From Polytrichum commune (Eukaryota; Streptophyta; Polytrichopsida; Polytrichales; Polytrichaceae), in the NCBI GenBank assembly GCA_950295325.1, contig OX485809.1:18864144-18928143 (forward strand): a stretch of 64,000 nt of DNA. The letters run 5' to 3'. Made by a program: the position numbers and the translations under genes. Position 1 is the stretch's first letter. Each line of letters begins with the position of its first letter. Shown here one piece after another: positions 1-12,310 of this stretch. The notes below the pieces were generated by a model. That model made no database searches, was not told the origin of the DNA, and saw only the letters and a list, made by a program, of their open reading frames with translations.

Positions 1-114
1 GTAGTATATTTTGGTGTCCATGTAGTCTTTTGGAGATGTTAAGGCCCTTGGGGCTATAGATTCCATATCCGGCTCTTTCTCTTCTCCATACTCCAGGGTT
101 AATTTCTTTGGGTT

Positions 115-1218
115 TCATAAAAGAGCCGTCTGTGTAATAGCTGAATTGAGGGTGGAATTTAGTGGTAGGTTAGTTTGGTAATTTGGGAGTTGTGGAGTAG
201 GTGTGTTATTGTTTACGGGTGTGTTTGGGTAGTTAGATTTAGCCCATTTTTTGCTAGGGTTAACGGTGGTATTTGCGGGGGTGGGTGGTGCAATTTGTGT
301 GTGAATTTGTAATATTTGGAGGTTATTTGCTATGTTGGTGAGTTGATTCATTTGTTCATAGGTAAAGATGTGATTATTTTGGTGGTGGATACAGAGTATC
401 CGTAATGTTGATACTTCTTTCCTTGTGATATTGAGTTCGGGGGGAATTGTGGGTTCTTCGTATATGATGGTGTCAGCTGCAAAGTGGGCAATGATGTGTG
501 TGTCCAAGAATGGGCCAGTGTATGGGTTGAAATTATGGTACCAATCCATATCTTTTGAAATAAGTATAGTGATTGTATTGGAGTCGTTTTTGGCCGCAAT
601 GCGGGCCCAATGTATGGCTTGTTGTAAGTCTGTTGCGTTATGGGGGTGGGCGTAACCAATTCCCTTCCATTTTTGGTCAAACGTTTTTTCTAGAGATCCA
701 AATATTCTATTCCTGGAGAATGGTGAGTGGAATTGGGTAAATTGTGTGGGGCAAGTAACTGGGGATGAGAAGTATGAATGATTGATATTGAATGAAGTTA
801 TTAGGAAATCTAGTATTGGAGTTGGTATTGTATATTGAGCACGTTTAAGTGGGTCGTTTTTTGGAATACGGTATTTATACCTTTGGTATAACCACACGAT
901 TTCTGTTTCAAATGATTGGGTAGGTGGTTCTAGACTATGTGGGGTATCTTTAGCTTGGTGGTATTGTTTCCATAGCCACAGTAATCTAGTTTTTTATATG
1001 GTAACGAGGTACCGACCGTTGTCTTCATATATGTGAGCGACGTCGAATTGTGTTTGGATAGTGTTAGTATTTGTTTCAATGTCGCTCTCTGGGTTGCATT
1101 CATTAATGGAGATAGGTGCCAGTGGGATAGTTGTGGCAGGGATGACGTATCTAGTGTCTCGTTGTTGTTCTATGGAGAAGTATGCATTGATGATCAGTAC
1201 ACTAAATTTAAGTGTCAT
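115..1218 (-). pseudogene. Unrecognised ~375-codon reading frame with one in-frame stop
   Basis: On the minus strand a frame starts at an ATG (1216-1218) with a TGA just upstream and runs to TGA at 112-114. A single TAA at 991-993 interrupts it; the frame stays open on both sides, so this is one coding unit and not two genes. The middle has an FSSP segment followed about 40 residues later by FDQKWKGIGYAHPHN, then an alternating hydrophobic stretch (TITILISKDMDW). That order loosely recalls the Dam-like methyltransferase domains of some retroelements, where NPPY would stand at the AHPHN position, but the catalytic motif is not present. The C-terminus is rich in Asn, Pro and Thr. No intron is needed. 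TAA could be a CAA codon changed by one transition. I do not recognise the family with confidence; it is probably a decayed mobile-element gene. Confidence 0.4.
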
Positions 1219-1421
1219 TTTAGAATGACAAAGACAATTTCAAATTGTGAGTTACAAAAATTATAACCTCAATGCTAGTGAGGGTTTTGTAATATTTTTG
1301 ACTTCCAAGTTAATTACATGTTTTATTGACGGTTTCACTTTGATAATGAAACCCCAGTCAATTGCTTATTTACTCCATGGAAGTGAACATATATATTGGA
1401 TTTTGGCCCTTGAAGGTGAAG

Positions 1422-1612
1422 TGCACTCAATATGGGATTTGTGAGTAAGTGGCCTTCAAGAATGCAAGGGCAATGGTTTTTTCGAAATCGGGCGGGCGGG
1501 CGGCAATTTTCGGTCAGGTCCAAAAAATCCAGATTTTCTGGACGGGCGGCTGCCCCAGCCCGGATTTGACACCCCGAAAAGTTCGTGGGGGGGTATTTAA
1601 CGTCCCCCATGC
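1422..1612 (+). repeat. Dispersed repeat, copy 1
   Basis: This segment starts at 'tgcactcaatatgggatttg', continues through 'ggccttcaagaatgca' and ends near 'gggggtatttaacgtc'. The same blocks occur in the same order and orientation at 55,126-55,270, with a shorter middle. The DNA around it (1,240-1,420 and 1,613-1,850) holds no gene that I can support. Confidence 0.6.
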
Positions 1613-1858
1613 CCGACTCTCACCGACAGTGGCTTATGTCACTCGAAATGCTCGAAATGGTTATTTCCGCTACGGTATATGGTATAAAGTGTCACTTACT
1701 ATTTGGAATTATGCATTGCTAATGTATTTTATTGTTAATGTGAGATGAGTTCTTTAAAAATGAGATATATAGTAAAAAAAAGAAGTAGGGTTCAATGTAA
1801 CTTTGAATAGTAAGGGTCACTAAATATCATAAATGGTCTTGTCTTTTTCTTGTAGTTA

Positions 1859-2300
1859 CAGTAATCTCCCACTTAAGTACGCACCCGTTTAAGTACGCAT
1901 CCTAGTTAAGTGCGTATTTTTTTTGATAGAAAACATGGTTCATACTTTATTGTTTGAACAATCATGCAAAGTCATTTGCCACAAATGCACGGGTTTTTTT
2001 TACGATGGACATTCAATGCTACTTTGTTAACGTTTTGTTGAAACGTCCCAAACGATCGTCGCAATTCATCATACATTTGTCCAACTTCTGTTTGAACATC
2101 GGAGCAAAGTAATTGATTGTCAATGTTGAGGACAATGTTGTGTAAAGCTTCAAAGCCTTTGGAGTCGGTAGCACTTTCAGATTTAGCAAATGTCTCGATA
2201 GCTGAATTTCATCATCAATAGCTAGTTCTTCTTCAATTCACATCATTTGCAAAACTTCATCAATGTCCTCCAACATAACAATACAATATTCTTTGTTCCA
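1859..2300 (-). mobile_element. Probable remnant of a pogo/Tigger-like DNA transposon
   Basis: At 1858 the sequence TA|CAGTAATCTCCC is followed by internally repeated 'taagtacgca' blocks, as in the ends of Tc1/mariner-pogo elements with a TA target. The adjacent minus strand contains a frame-shifted coding remnant: one frame gives a LEDIDEVLQMM-like segment and another a coiled stretch ending in stop near 1980. This looks like the C-terminus of a pogo/Tigger transposase. The opposite end was not found. The assignment rests on resemblance only. Confidence 0.3.
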
Positions 2301-4470
2301 AGATTCCAACAAGATTTCAAGATTCCAACAAGACCGTCTCACTAGCCACATGTACACCAAACTGTCCTATTACTATGGACCATGGCAATTTTCTAAAGCC
2401 CATACTAATTTGTATAATGAGAGTTAATGTGGGCTAGCAACCACATTAATTGTTTTGTAGAAAATTAATGTGAGTGACTATTTAATTTTATGCTACTTTT
2501 GTCCTAATATAACTAATATTCATTGTGTTGCTTGGAAGTCTCCATTGTGTCTTGGACTCACATTAATTCCACACTGACAAGAAAAATAATGTGACCCACA
2601 CTAATTATCCTCATGTCGATTTTGCACCCGCACTGACATGATTAATTAGTGTACTTCTTTTGTTACAAATGGCTAATGAAGTGACATTTGGCACCTCGTG
2701 AGAGGTCCACCTCAGATGCACCCGAGCAGTAAACAACCTGGAAAGGTTTGTGCTATGTTCGGGGAAAACCAACGGCTAGTTCATTATCAGCCGATGGATT
2801 TCCCCTCATGGCCGGTCCAAATTTCCAACCATCGGATGGCAATCCGACTGTAATTTCAATCCTCCGGCAATTAGCCGATGGACCAGAAAATGTCCCGGAA
2901 ATGTAGCCGATTCTTCTTGTGAGTTACTGGATTTCAGCCGGAAGCATCCAGAGCGCTATTTGTCTGGGGCATCTGATGATGCACTTGAGGAAGTACCCTA
3001 AACCTTAAACTTTTTGAATTATGCAACCTTTCCATGACCAAATCCAATTGCTTCTATGAAGAATTGGGGGACCCTTGGCCTTCAAGCGGTGAAGGCATTG
3101 CTAGGTTCAATTCCTGCTAAGGATATTAACTCTTCAAATTTAAAGTTTTGAACATGCCTTTCTTTTCACTTATTCAAGATTTTGTACTAAGAAATAATTT
3201 CTAATAACTTTTCATACATTTGTTTAAACAATTAGTGCCGATATGAATTCCATTTAATCGGATACTGGCCAATGAAAATATGAAAATATAGGCAATTGGC
3301 CGATTGATTTTACAAAAGACCGGCTCTTGCCGATGCAAATTGGAAAAAATCCGACCCTTCGTAGCAACTACCGGCAATTACCCACTAAGGCTTCAAAAAC
3401 TTCCCGAACTCTGGGTCTGTGCATGATTGCGGTGACGGTCATTGGGTCTATAGTTTTCTGTATTAAAAGTAAGCAACCTTGCCGTCCTAAGATGACTACT
3501 TGGAAACGAAGTTCCAGAAGTGTTGGTGTTTGGGGAACATACCCTACATCGCTACTATATTCTAATCAAATGACCACTTTAATATACTTGAGGCCGGATT
3601 GAGGCCCAGCCTGATCTCTCATAATTTGGGTTAGTAGGATTGTTGGGTTTCATCAAAATTTATATTAGGGGCCGGTCTGAACACTTACTCATTCCATGTG
3701 GCATCTTAAGTGACACAATTTTAGTGTCAAACCATGGGACCACTTGAAGAAATGAGGACGAGCATTTCTTGGGCCCGAACTTTCAACATGGGCCTAAAAT
3801 GGGGCCTCCTCACTTTATGTGTGAGAAGATTGGGCCCGCAAAAGTTAATAGAGTTGGGCCGGCGGTGCTCAGGCCGGCCCCAAGCCATGTATAAAGTTTG
3901 AGAATCAAGCTCACATGCTCATCGGTTTCTAAGTTGAAAAGATTGGCTCGCTTGGAGCTCAAATTCGGTCGATTGTCCGAGCAGTGTAGGAGTACTGAAG
4001 ATGAAGCCTTCAACCTCGTAGCTTATCCGACACTTTCTTACGTGATCAATTCGCTACAGTTTCCGAGGGGTCGGAATTTCGGCGGGTCTTCCAACATATT
4101 TTAAACCCGCACATGCTTGGAGCATGATCATAGGGCTTTTGAGTCGAAGTGCAAAAGAACTGATCGCAGTAACAATTCAAACTTCAGTTCTCGAAACCGC
4201 TGTATCTAGCTCGGTTGGTTAGACCGATACTCCGAGTCTGAGCATTGGAGTCCACTAGAAATTCATTCGACCTAAGATTTTTATTAGACGACTAAAAATT
4301 CAGTGCACGTGTGGAAATATATCCAATCCATGCTTTGAAGTTAAAGTACAAGAAACGATCGTAGTGTGCGAGATTCATCACAATACAACATCCACTTCTT
4401 GGATCCGTGTTCAGCTCTGTTCATTCGAGTAAAGTGTCGAGTCCAATTGGTCCTCAAACCGACTAGAAAA
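2301..4470. other. Intergenic DNA with decayed repeats
   Basis: No gene is supported here. The stretch 2,400-2,660 has several inverted and direct copies of 'cacattaat', including a CACTA-like 'cactgacaagaaaaataatg'. 2,760-3,330 has repeated 'gccgatgga'-type blocks. The last few hundred bases are the upstream region of the O-methyltransferase gene; no clear TATA box was found. Confidence 0.5.
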
Positions 4471-4513
4471 TCCAGTGATTCAGGTGAGGAATTCGCGATC
4501 GAGCTCTCGAAGC

Positions 4514-7500
4514 ATGGCTGACCTTGAGCCAACGAACAAAATCAAACAGGTAACGAGTGTTGGCTCTTCCGAAAAGTCGGCGGAAGCCGCAGCTATGGCG
4601 GCCAGTATCGACATGGCGCTGACGATCACGGAAATGTGCACGAGTTGGATGTATCCTGCGGTGCTCCGCACCATCGTGCAGCTCGACGTCCCGCACATTC
4701 TTGCCACAAATCACGCAACAAACTCCTCGCACGAAGAAAATGTGGGCATGACGGCCGAAGAGATCCTGCAGCACATCATGATAACGAAGACGCAGGAGAA
4801 TGAAGATTTACAAGCGGCGCGTCCAAATGCAGTCAACCTCGAGCGCTTCCTCCGGTTCCTCACCACCAAGGGCATCTTCGCCGAGCACATCAACATTCGT
4901 CATGATTCGGAGGACCACAATGTCAGTAATGGTCGTGTGGAGCGCCGATTCTCGTTAACGCCGTTGTCGAGATGCTTCGTGCCGGGGGACGGAAGCTTCC
5001 ACGCCGCCGTCTTGTTCTTCACATTAGGTCCCGAGTACGCGGCCACCCTGGAGTACCTCTGGTAAGTATGTAACCTAAGCCAACCCCGACTTAATTTAAT
5101 CTTAGTGGGATCTTGGGTGAATGTTTTTGGTGGCAAAGATTCCATGTTCCCGACTTTGTCCATTGTCGACCACGGTCATGCTCTTGATAAACACTTGCTT
5201 GCTAACAGTGGCCTTTTTACACACGTGACCAAGGGTTGTGGGGAAAAATGATTTAGGATGGTCATGGTCTGTCTACGGTCCGGAAACCATGAACAAGAGA
5301 AATCCCTTCACTTTTTGAAAGCCTTGGACATCATATTTCAAACACTTACATTTGAATGGTATGTGTTTAAGCGTGGATCTAAGAATGGACAAAGAGTCTT
5401 CATTCATGAGAATCTTTATTTTGATAATGAATCGAAATGATTCTTATACAAGCTCCAAAATTTATGGCTGCCGGCACGTTTTGAATTTGCTAATCATCTC
5501 GCTCTGATTGCGTGTTTCATACTCCCACAAGAAGTGGGTGCAGAGAGAAAGGTATCCAAAATAACACACACGCCTTTCTTAGTCTCGATGTACAAACTCA
5601 TTTAGCACCATCCATGGAGAGTCTAGGGCTCTGTCTCCTGCTTATACGTCGCGGTCAAATTCTTTCCTCCACTGTAAATGTAGTATATAACTTGAAGTTG
5701 ACACTTCCGAGAACTAGACATGATCAATCAAATCAATTTGTGTCAGTGACTCGGTGTTGAAGTCGGAGGAGCCATTCACAAATGCGCATGGGATGAATCA
5801 GTTTGAGTACATGAAATCCCACCCCGCCTTCTTGGCGATGTTCAAGAACATGTTCATGGCCGCCTCCGCCAAGCTCATGCCGTTGCTTCTGTCAAATTAC
5901 CATGGATTTGAGGGTGTGCGGAGGCTGGTCGATGTGGGAGGGAGCTCCGGCAATATGTTGGCAGGCATTGTGCAAAAATACCCGCACATCCATGCTATCA
6001 ACTTTGACCTTCCCGAGGTGGTCGCGACTAACGCCCATCTTCCTGGTAAGCCATGAGAATGTGCCATCTTTTTCTTATCATATCAGAGTTATCCATTAAT
6101 TCAATAGGAGTTTCGGTCAGAGTTGGTTGTGTTGCATGTAAAACTTTCCATGTTCAGTTAGTTTTTTGGTGCAAGTCTGGAGTTAGTATGGAGGTTTGAA
6201 AGGAAAACAGTCCATATCGGTTCATTGAGGGCCAAACTTCTATTGGTGCTAAATTGAGTTTAGCCCTCAATGAACCAATCATATAGAATGCCCTTCATTT
6301 AAACCTCCACACCCGCTCCAAGCATGCACCGAGAAACCTAAGAGCACGCTTTAGAAATATTTTTTTCTAGGGGGGGGGGGGGGGAGGGTCCATAGTCCAA
6401 AAACGTAGGGACCGATTTGAAACGATTTGAGGCAAATTGAACCCTTGATTAAGACCATCTTTTGGAAAAGTGGTTCTCCAAAAACATGAGCTCTCCCTTG
6501 AGCTTCATTTCTTGGTTCACATCATTAGTGTTTGTTTCCCTCCAACAGGTTGCCATGTAGGAGACACCTTACTTTGCCTCTTCTTGGTCTTGGACCCCCA
6601 TCTAAAGGTCTTTAGTCCAATTTACACCTCTCGGCCAATAGAATTGCTCCATTCTATTGAATCCTCCCCCTTGGCCCCTATCTTAAGTGTCCCTTACCGA
6701 ACATGGAAAGTGTTGTTTGTGATTAAACAATCAACTTCCAACCAAAAGTTTGGTTGAATTAACGGTAACTCTATTGTACCTTTTATTTGGGCATGTTATC
6801 ACGCAGGAGTCAGGTGTACATAGTCCCCCAAACTAATTAAGCGTGTTCCTTCCAATTTTGAGGTCAACATGCTTTTGTGTTGGTAGGATGTCCCTCTGTG
6901 CTGATTAAACTAGGTTTATAACCATGAAAGGGGTAGCATGTTCTATCCTTGCGAGATTTTTGGTAGGTTTTCGGTCACTTGAAATTCGCCCGACTTATGT
7001 CATGGGTTTTTACATACCTCAATTGCACAAGGGTCAAAAAAGCTGCACTTATGAAGCATGAATGAAGAGCCTCTTCACTCAGAAGCTATTTCCCCCTTTC
7101 GGGTTGGCTCTATCTAAAGGAACTGTGGCAGAGGCAACCGATGTAATCATGGTAGTGTGGGGGTAAGGATTATTTTTGTTCAAGTATGAAAATGGGTTGT
7201 GACGTTGCCACCTTGGAGTTGTGTGGGTCAAATTGGTGGGTGCCTATGCTTTAGATTTGTTTGAAGGCCCAAGTTCCAAACCTCACGAGGCCCCTTTTGA
7301 GAGTGATTCATATTGCCATCCCATTATCCTGATTGAGACATTATTTATACATGTCACAATCTAGTCCTTTGCTCGGGGATCCTCCGTATCTTGAGTACGC
7401 GTGATTTACTGATAATCCAAATCAAATCTATGATTCTAAGAATATGAGAAATACATTGAATGTTGAAAATTGGATTGTCATAGTCTAATATAGATTAGGT

Positions 7501-8254
7501 CATGAGGAGGACTTGGAGATTAGTCAACCTAGTGATATTCAAAATCTCATATGAATATGTTTTCCTTTACAATAATCAACATAGACAATTATGGTTGATG
7601 ATCCACAGGTGTTGAGCAAGTGGGAGGTGATATGTTTGAGAAAGTGCCAAGTGGATGTGATGCCATCTTCATGAAGGTAAACACTAAATGAAAAGCTCAT
7701 TTTAGGAGACACACATGTAATCAACACTTTTTAAATGCATAGGGTATATATATAATGCTCATAATGGGAGTCCAATAACCAACCATGCCATGGGAGGGGT
7801 ATTTTCCATGCAATATCAATTACTAACACGGATACAAAATCAACCATGCTGGATTGCTGCCAATTTTTGCCCCATAAAATGTGGCATAATCAATTCTACC
7901 CACCCTTTACATGTGTTTCAATGGCATGTGCAGGGGATATTGCATGATTGGAATGATGAGCATTGCATCAAAATCCTCAAGAATTGTTGGACGGCATTGT
8001 CCGATGGAGGGAAGTTGATCCTCCTTGACTTCATCATGCCCATGGAAACTCCACTTGAAGCCTCCATTCCTCTAGTGAGACAGGAAGTGTTCAGAGCAGA
8101 TACCTTGATGCAATTTCATTGTCCAAGTGGTAGGGAGAGAACCGCAATGGAGTTGGAAGGGCTTTTGAAACAAACAGGATTCACAAGCTTGCAAGTTGTT
8201 GCTGAAGTTGGTTCCTTTTACGTCATGGAAGCTTTCAAACAAATGTCAAATTAA
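4514..8254 (+). CDS. COMT-type S-adenosylmethionine O-methyltransferase (4 exons)
   Basis: Exons 4514-5061, 5747-6045, 7609-7676 and 7934-8254 join in frame through GT/AG introns to give 411 residues. This is slightly longer than the usual ~360 because of an N-terminal extension. The product is a plant caffeate/flavonoid-type O-methyltransferase (methyltransferase_2 family, cytosolic dimer). It shows the dimerisation region (SWMYPAVLRTIVQLDVP), the SAM-binding motif LVDVGGSSGNML, then INFDLPEVV, GGDMFEKVPSGCDAIFMK across exons 2/3 to 3/4, and the catalytic-base motif ILHDWNDEHC in exon 4. The start is the ATG at 4514; an in-frame extension upstream begins only with GTG. No stop or frameshift interrupts it. 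The substrate cannot be read from the sequence; a phenylpropanoid or other phenolic is likely. It is the only ordinary host gene in the window. Confidence 0.85.
6170..6320. repeat. Foldback (MITE-like) hairpin in intron 2 of the O-methyltransferase gene
   Basis: Two arms of roughly 65 bases pair imperfectly around a loop near 6,245. The best blocks are 'ggttcattgagggccaaact' against 'agtttagccctcaatgaacc'; the outer arms are 'ggaggttt' against 'aaacctcc'. A run of 15 or more G residues follows at about 6,369-6,384. The rest of the intron shows no gene. Confidence 0.6.
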
Positions 8255-11200
8255 GTCCATTACATTACTTATTAAGTTGGGGAGAGCCCAACTTATCTAT
8301 TCTTGGTGAATAATCGCAATTGGCTGCAATTTTTGAGTCAAGAATGAAAGTGCAAAATGCAAAATCTTTCTTCAATTTCAACTTGAATATGAAGTGGATG
8401 GGAAGGTTGGAGTAGGCATTAAGGGATGAATGAACTCAAAAGGTGCCCACGAGTTTGGTCTCAAAAAAGGGTTTCCTTTAATATTTTGTCTTCAAAACTC
8501 AAATGTAAATGAAGTTCGGCCTAAAGGTACTAGAAACCTGAACCACTTAACTATTGATACGTTGGGGTGTGGACTTGTCATCGTGTAGTCCTTTAGTAGT
8601 TGTGATGTTGCCATGACCTCCACTATGTACTTCTGGGGTCACATCGGCAAGGTTGAGTACGTTAAGCACTCCATGGGCTCGGACCCATGGTCCAAAACCA
8701 TGTGGCACCTTATGTCCCATGTGAGCTCGTGGGTATGCCCATGTACTACGGGGCTTGGGATATTAAGAATTTATTTATTTGTTTATTACAAAGGCAACAA
8801 CCTTTTGAGTCCATTCCTCCCCTAATGTTTTATTAAGATTAGGTAGAGCACATATTTCATGGGTTGTGTGATATGCCTAAAGGTAGGGGGAAAATTTAAC
8901 ATTAAAATTTAAAATTTGAATTGAATGGAAAACCTATAGCTAGAATAAACAGGAAGATTTGTATGGAAACATTTGTATGAATAATGGTAGGTACCAAGAG
9001 AGACGAACTGGGTGCAAACCGACTTGTTCTCCAAGAAACAATTAAATGGAACTTTTTACCTACAATAGTATCTTTTTTACTCATGAAAAGTACTCCAGCT
9101 TTCCAACAAAGTACATTTCATATTGAAGCCAACTTTGGACAAGTGTGGAAACTTGGAATGCATTGGCAGATCAAATGAATGGGATCTTAATTTGATATAG
9201 GTATCTCTGGCTTGTACTATCGACTTTTATGATATAATAACAAGTTTCAACGGATCTATGGTTGTCATCTTTACATTCACCCTCACCTTTCTTAAATCAT
9301 AGGCTCTTTCAATGTATTCAAGATGATTTCCCTTCACAAGGACTACACCGTTGATCACAACATTTTGGAGGGTCCTCAAAAGGACCTCGCCAAGCATCTT
9401 ATAATAGAACAACAAATAGTGGCTACCTCAAGCAATCTAGAATGAAGTTGCCTCTGGAATTGCATGTCAGCGATGCACCTCTATGTGGAAGATGGGAATC
9501 AATTGATGGTCAGGAACCTATTCTGCCACATGATAAAGCGCAATTGGCATCCAAACCACATCTTGTCAGAGCTCAGATAAGCCGCAATTGATCATCAACT
9601 ATGATCAAAGCATCCTTTTAATTTGGCGTTGGCACGTTTGGCTTTTTGTCTCAAAAAAAAACTCTGATCAAAGCAACATATTAGGCATTAAATTTTATCA
9701 TCTACCATAAAAAATGTAGATCCTGTATATAGTCTTCTCTGTAGAAACCAGATAAGCTATATGGTCTTTGGGAGAACTTCCATCCTTGCTAGCTACTGGG
9801 CTCAATTACACTGTAAAGGTAATTTTTGGCCACAAGCAAGATTCTTTTCCCTTCCAGACTCTAATCCCTGCAACTAAATTGCTAGGCATCAAAGATTCAG
9901 GCTCCTGGCCATAAACACATCTGGAGGCGATTAGAGTATGAATGCCTTGCTACTATGAATGAAGATACCTTAGTAGGCCCTCTATTAAGCACTTGGTCCA
10001 TACTCCCTACTGCTGTATACTGTAACTCATGGCAAAATTTAAAGGCTATTACATCAGGAACGCCATATGTGAATTAGTAATGCCTTCCCGACAAGATTTT
10101 AGGGTCAGCAGACCTTACTTAAGAAGACATGAAACCATGCAAGGACAAATTTCAAGCTGTATGAGGAACCATATAAAAGAATGTTGGACCTTACATCCCA
10201 GGACAACCCAAATTGCCAAGGGATAGTGTCATAAAAGTACAAACTATACATGGTCTTATGCCCAAGGATTATGAAATCTAGGAGGAACTGGAAGACCCTA
10301 ACATCTCCCACAACAAGCCCAATAAAGAGTAAGGAAATTGATGGAGTGTGGAGCATCGGCACCATCAACACTTGGCACATGGGCAATCTCATGCACTTTG
10401 AACCTGAAAGCTAAAATCTTTAGTAGTTTGCTGACACGAAGTTCATCTAAAAGGCGACAAGAAAATGGAAGATTGAAGTTCAGACCTTATTCAATCACGA
10501 ACTGCTCAATATGTATGCAAGCTCAGTATCTACATGTCCATGTGCCGAAGGTGCTCAAATAAGTTGTAATCAAAGAAATCCAAATTCTTATTAAAGACTA
10601 CTAAGTTGAAAGCAAAAAAAAAACTAACATATCTTGCACAACTCACTCACAATACTTAGGTGACATGAAGTGAAGAGAACAAAGAAGTGATTGGAATTCG
10701 CAAAAGAATCGCATAAATTGGCAAATAAAAATGGGTTGTATCTTGCATCCAACATATCTTTAGGGTTGATGAAGCACATAATCCACTTCTCTCAAGTCCT
10801 AGGAGTCTTTTGCATGGCATCCCTGACAACGATCTCTGCCAAGGATTGGGCTTTTCTCTCTAAAATGCATCTTCTTGTAGAGATAGAGAGATGTAAATGT
10901 TGATTTCCTGTGGAAGCAAGTATAATTGACGACTCACTTTGCATCCAACGCAACAAAGCATATAGTTGTGAAGCCAGTAGTCAAGTTTCTTTGATGAAAT
11001 GAAATAACATGAAATTGATTTTACGAGAAACCAAAATAGGCCATGGGTTTCCAAGTACATTAAGATGGTGTCGAAAAGGCCAATTCCCTAGAGTAACGGA
11101 GTGAAGTGGCTTCTACGAGATAAGGCTAGTATTAACTTTGAGGGAAGAAAGGCATGAGGTTGTCTAATACTACACTCTGAAAAAGGAAAGAAACCTATCT

Positions 11201-11450
11201 CTAATAGAGATTTGGTCGAACCAATCCATACATTCGTTTCTTGTTCGATGCCTAAACCCTTGCCTCCAAGGAACCAATGTGCGGGTTGGTTCGCCCCAAC
11301 TCTCTAATAGACTTAATGGTTACAAGAATATGAGTGCAACTAGGAATTTAGCAATCTACAGCAATAGACTGAAGATGATGAAAAATCATAATAGAATACA
11401 AGACCAAAATTATTAATAAAAGCTTTATAAACTATATCATTGAAAACCGA
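8255..11450. other. Gene-less spacer
   Basis: Downstream of the O-methyltransferase gene I see no coding region longer than chance, no RNA gene and no repeat array. Short frames near 10,100-10,400 and 10,700-10,900 have no recognisable motif and no splice context. The region ends where the terminal sequence of the outer giant element begins. Confidence 0.5.
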
Positions 11451-11700
11451 GGGAAACTATCTTATGAGCGATGAGCAGTGAGCAGTAATACATGAGCAAT
11501 GAGCAATAACATATGAGCAATGAATCCAAATTTAGTAAAGACACACGGGTTTATGGTACACAACCAAATTTTTGACAAATTAATTGCATATTTTCAATTG
11601 TAAATTGCCAATATTTTAAATGAAGTACAAGTGAAAGGGTCCTATTTTCATAGATCATTTAAAACACTTTGAATCCATTGCTGATTTTTATTATAATAAT
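11451..11700 (+). repeat. Terminal and subterminal sequence of the outer giant element
   Basis: After GGGAAACTATC come repeated 'gagcaatga/gagcagtga' units, then 'aatccaaatttagtaaagac'. The whole 210-220 bp is matched almost base for base at 63,778-64,000. Repeated GAGCRRTGA units also make up the inverted repeats of the inner element (GAGCGGTGAGCGGTAA). Confidence 0.8.
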
Positions 11701-12310
11701 CCAAACCAATACATGTCATTTATTGACATCCTTATACATGTAGTTACAACCAACACTTGCACAACTACTCACATTCCACAACACCAGCAAGTTCAAGTAG
11801 GTGCATAACCTCATTATACGTATATGTAGGTAACTACTAGGTTTTGAGACATCCGCTTGTGGATGCGAGTTGTGTAAGAGATTGGTATTAGGTTTGGATC
11901 AACCCGGGTTCGAATCCGGTTGGTTACATTGACTGGTGCTATCCCAAATTGAGCTAGTGATAAAGCAGGAATAATCTATAGGCGGATACCAAGAAGACGT
12001 TATTACACGGATGTGCGTAGAATCTTCTCAATTATTTTTTATTTTTAGAAACTTGTTATTATTTATCCGTGTGAATCAATCAAACCGCTCACGGTTGGGT
12101 CGTAGTCTAAATAGAAATGAAGTTACTGAATCATTTGAAATACTTTCACTCCATTGCTAATTTTTATTATAATAATCCAAACCAAAACATGTCATTTATT
12201 GACATTCAAATATATATTGCTGAATAGAACACTTGCAATACTACTCACATTCTACAATACCAGCAAGTTCAAGTAGTCGCATGACCTCATTATAGGTATA
12301 TGTAGGTGCA
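11660..12310. repeat. Duplicated 3' end of the transposase gene flanking a B-box-containing insert
   Basis: 11,660-11,832 and 12,127-12,310 are diverged direct copies; shared blocks are 'tttttattataataatccaa', 'catgtcatttattgacat' and 'agcaagttcaagta'. The second copy contains the real 3' end of transposase A. Between them, 11,833-12,126 is foreign DNA with GGGTTCGAATCC at 11,906-11,917, an exact RNA polymerase III B-box-like sequence. No good A-box sits at tRNA spacing, so a tRNA-derived SINE is possible but unproven. Confidence 0.55.

Noticed and set aside
2400-2660. CACTA transposon end ('cactgacaagaaaaataatg')
   Set aside because: Only one convincing tip, no 3-bp duplication and no transposase; left as unclassified repeat.
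4204-4290. tRNA-like A-box 'tagctcggttgg' upstream of the O-methyltransferase gene
   Set aside because: No matching B-box at the right distance and no cloverleaf can be drawn; not called as a tRNA.
11880-11930. tRNA gene at the GGTTCGAATCC site
   Set aside because: B-box only; acceptor and anticodon stems do not pair and no A-box is at tRNA spacing.
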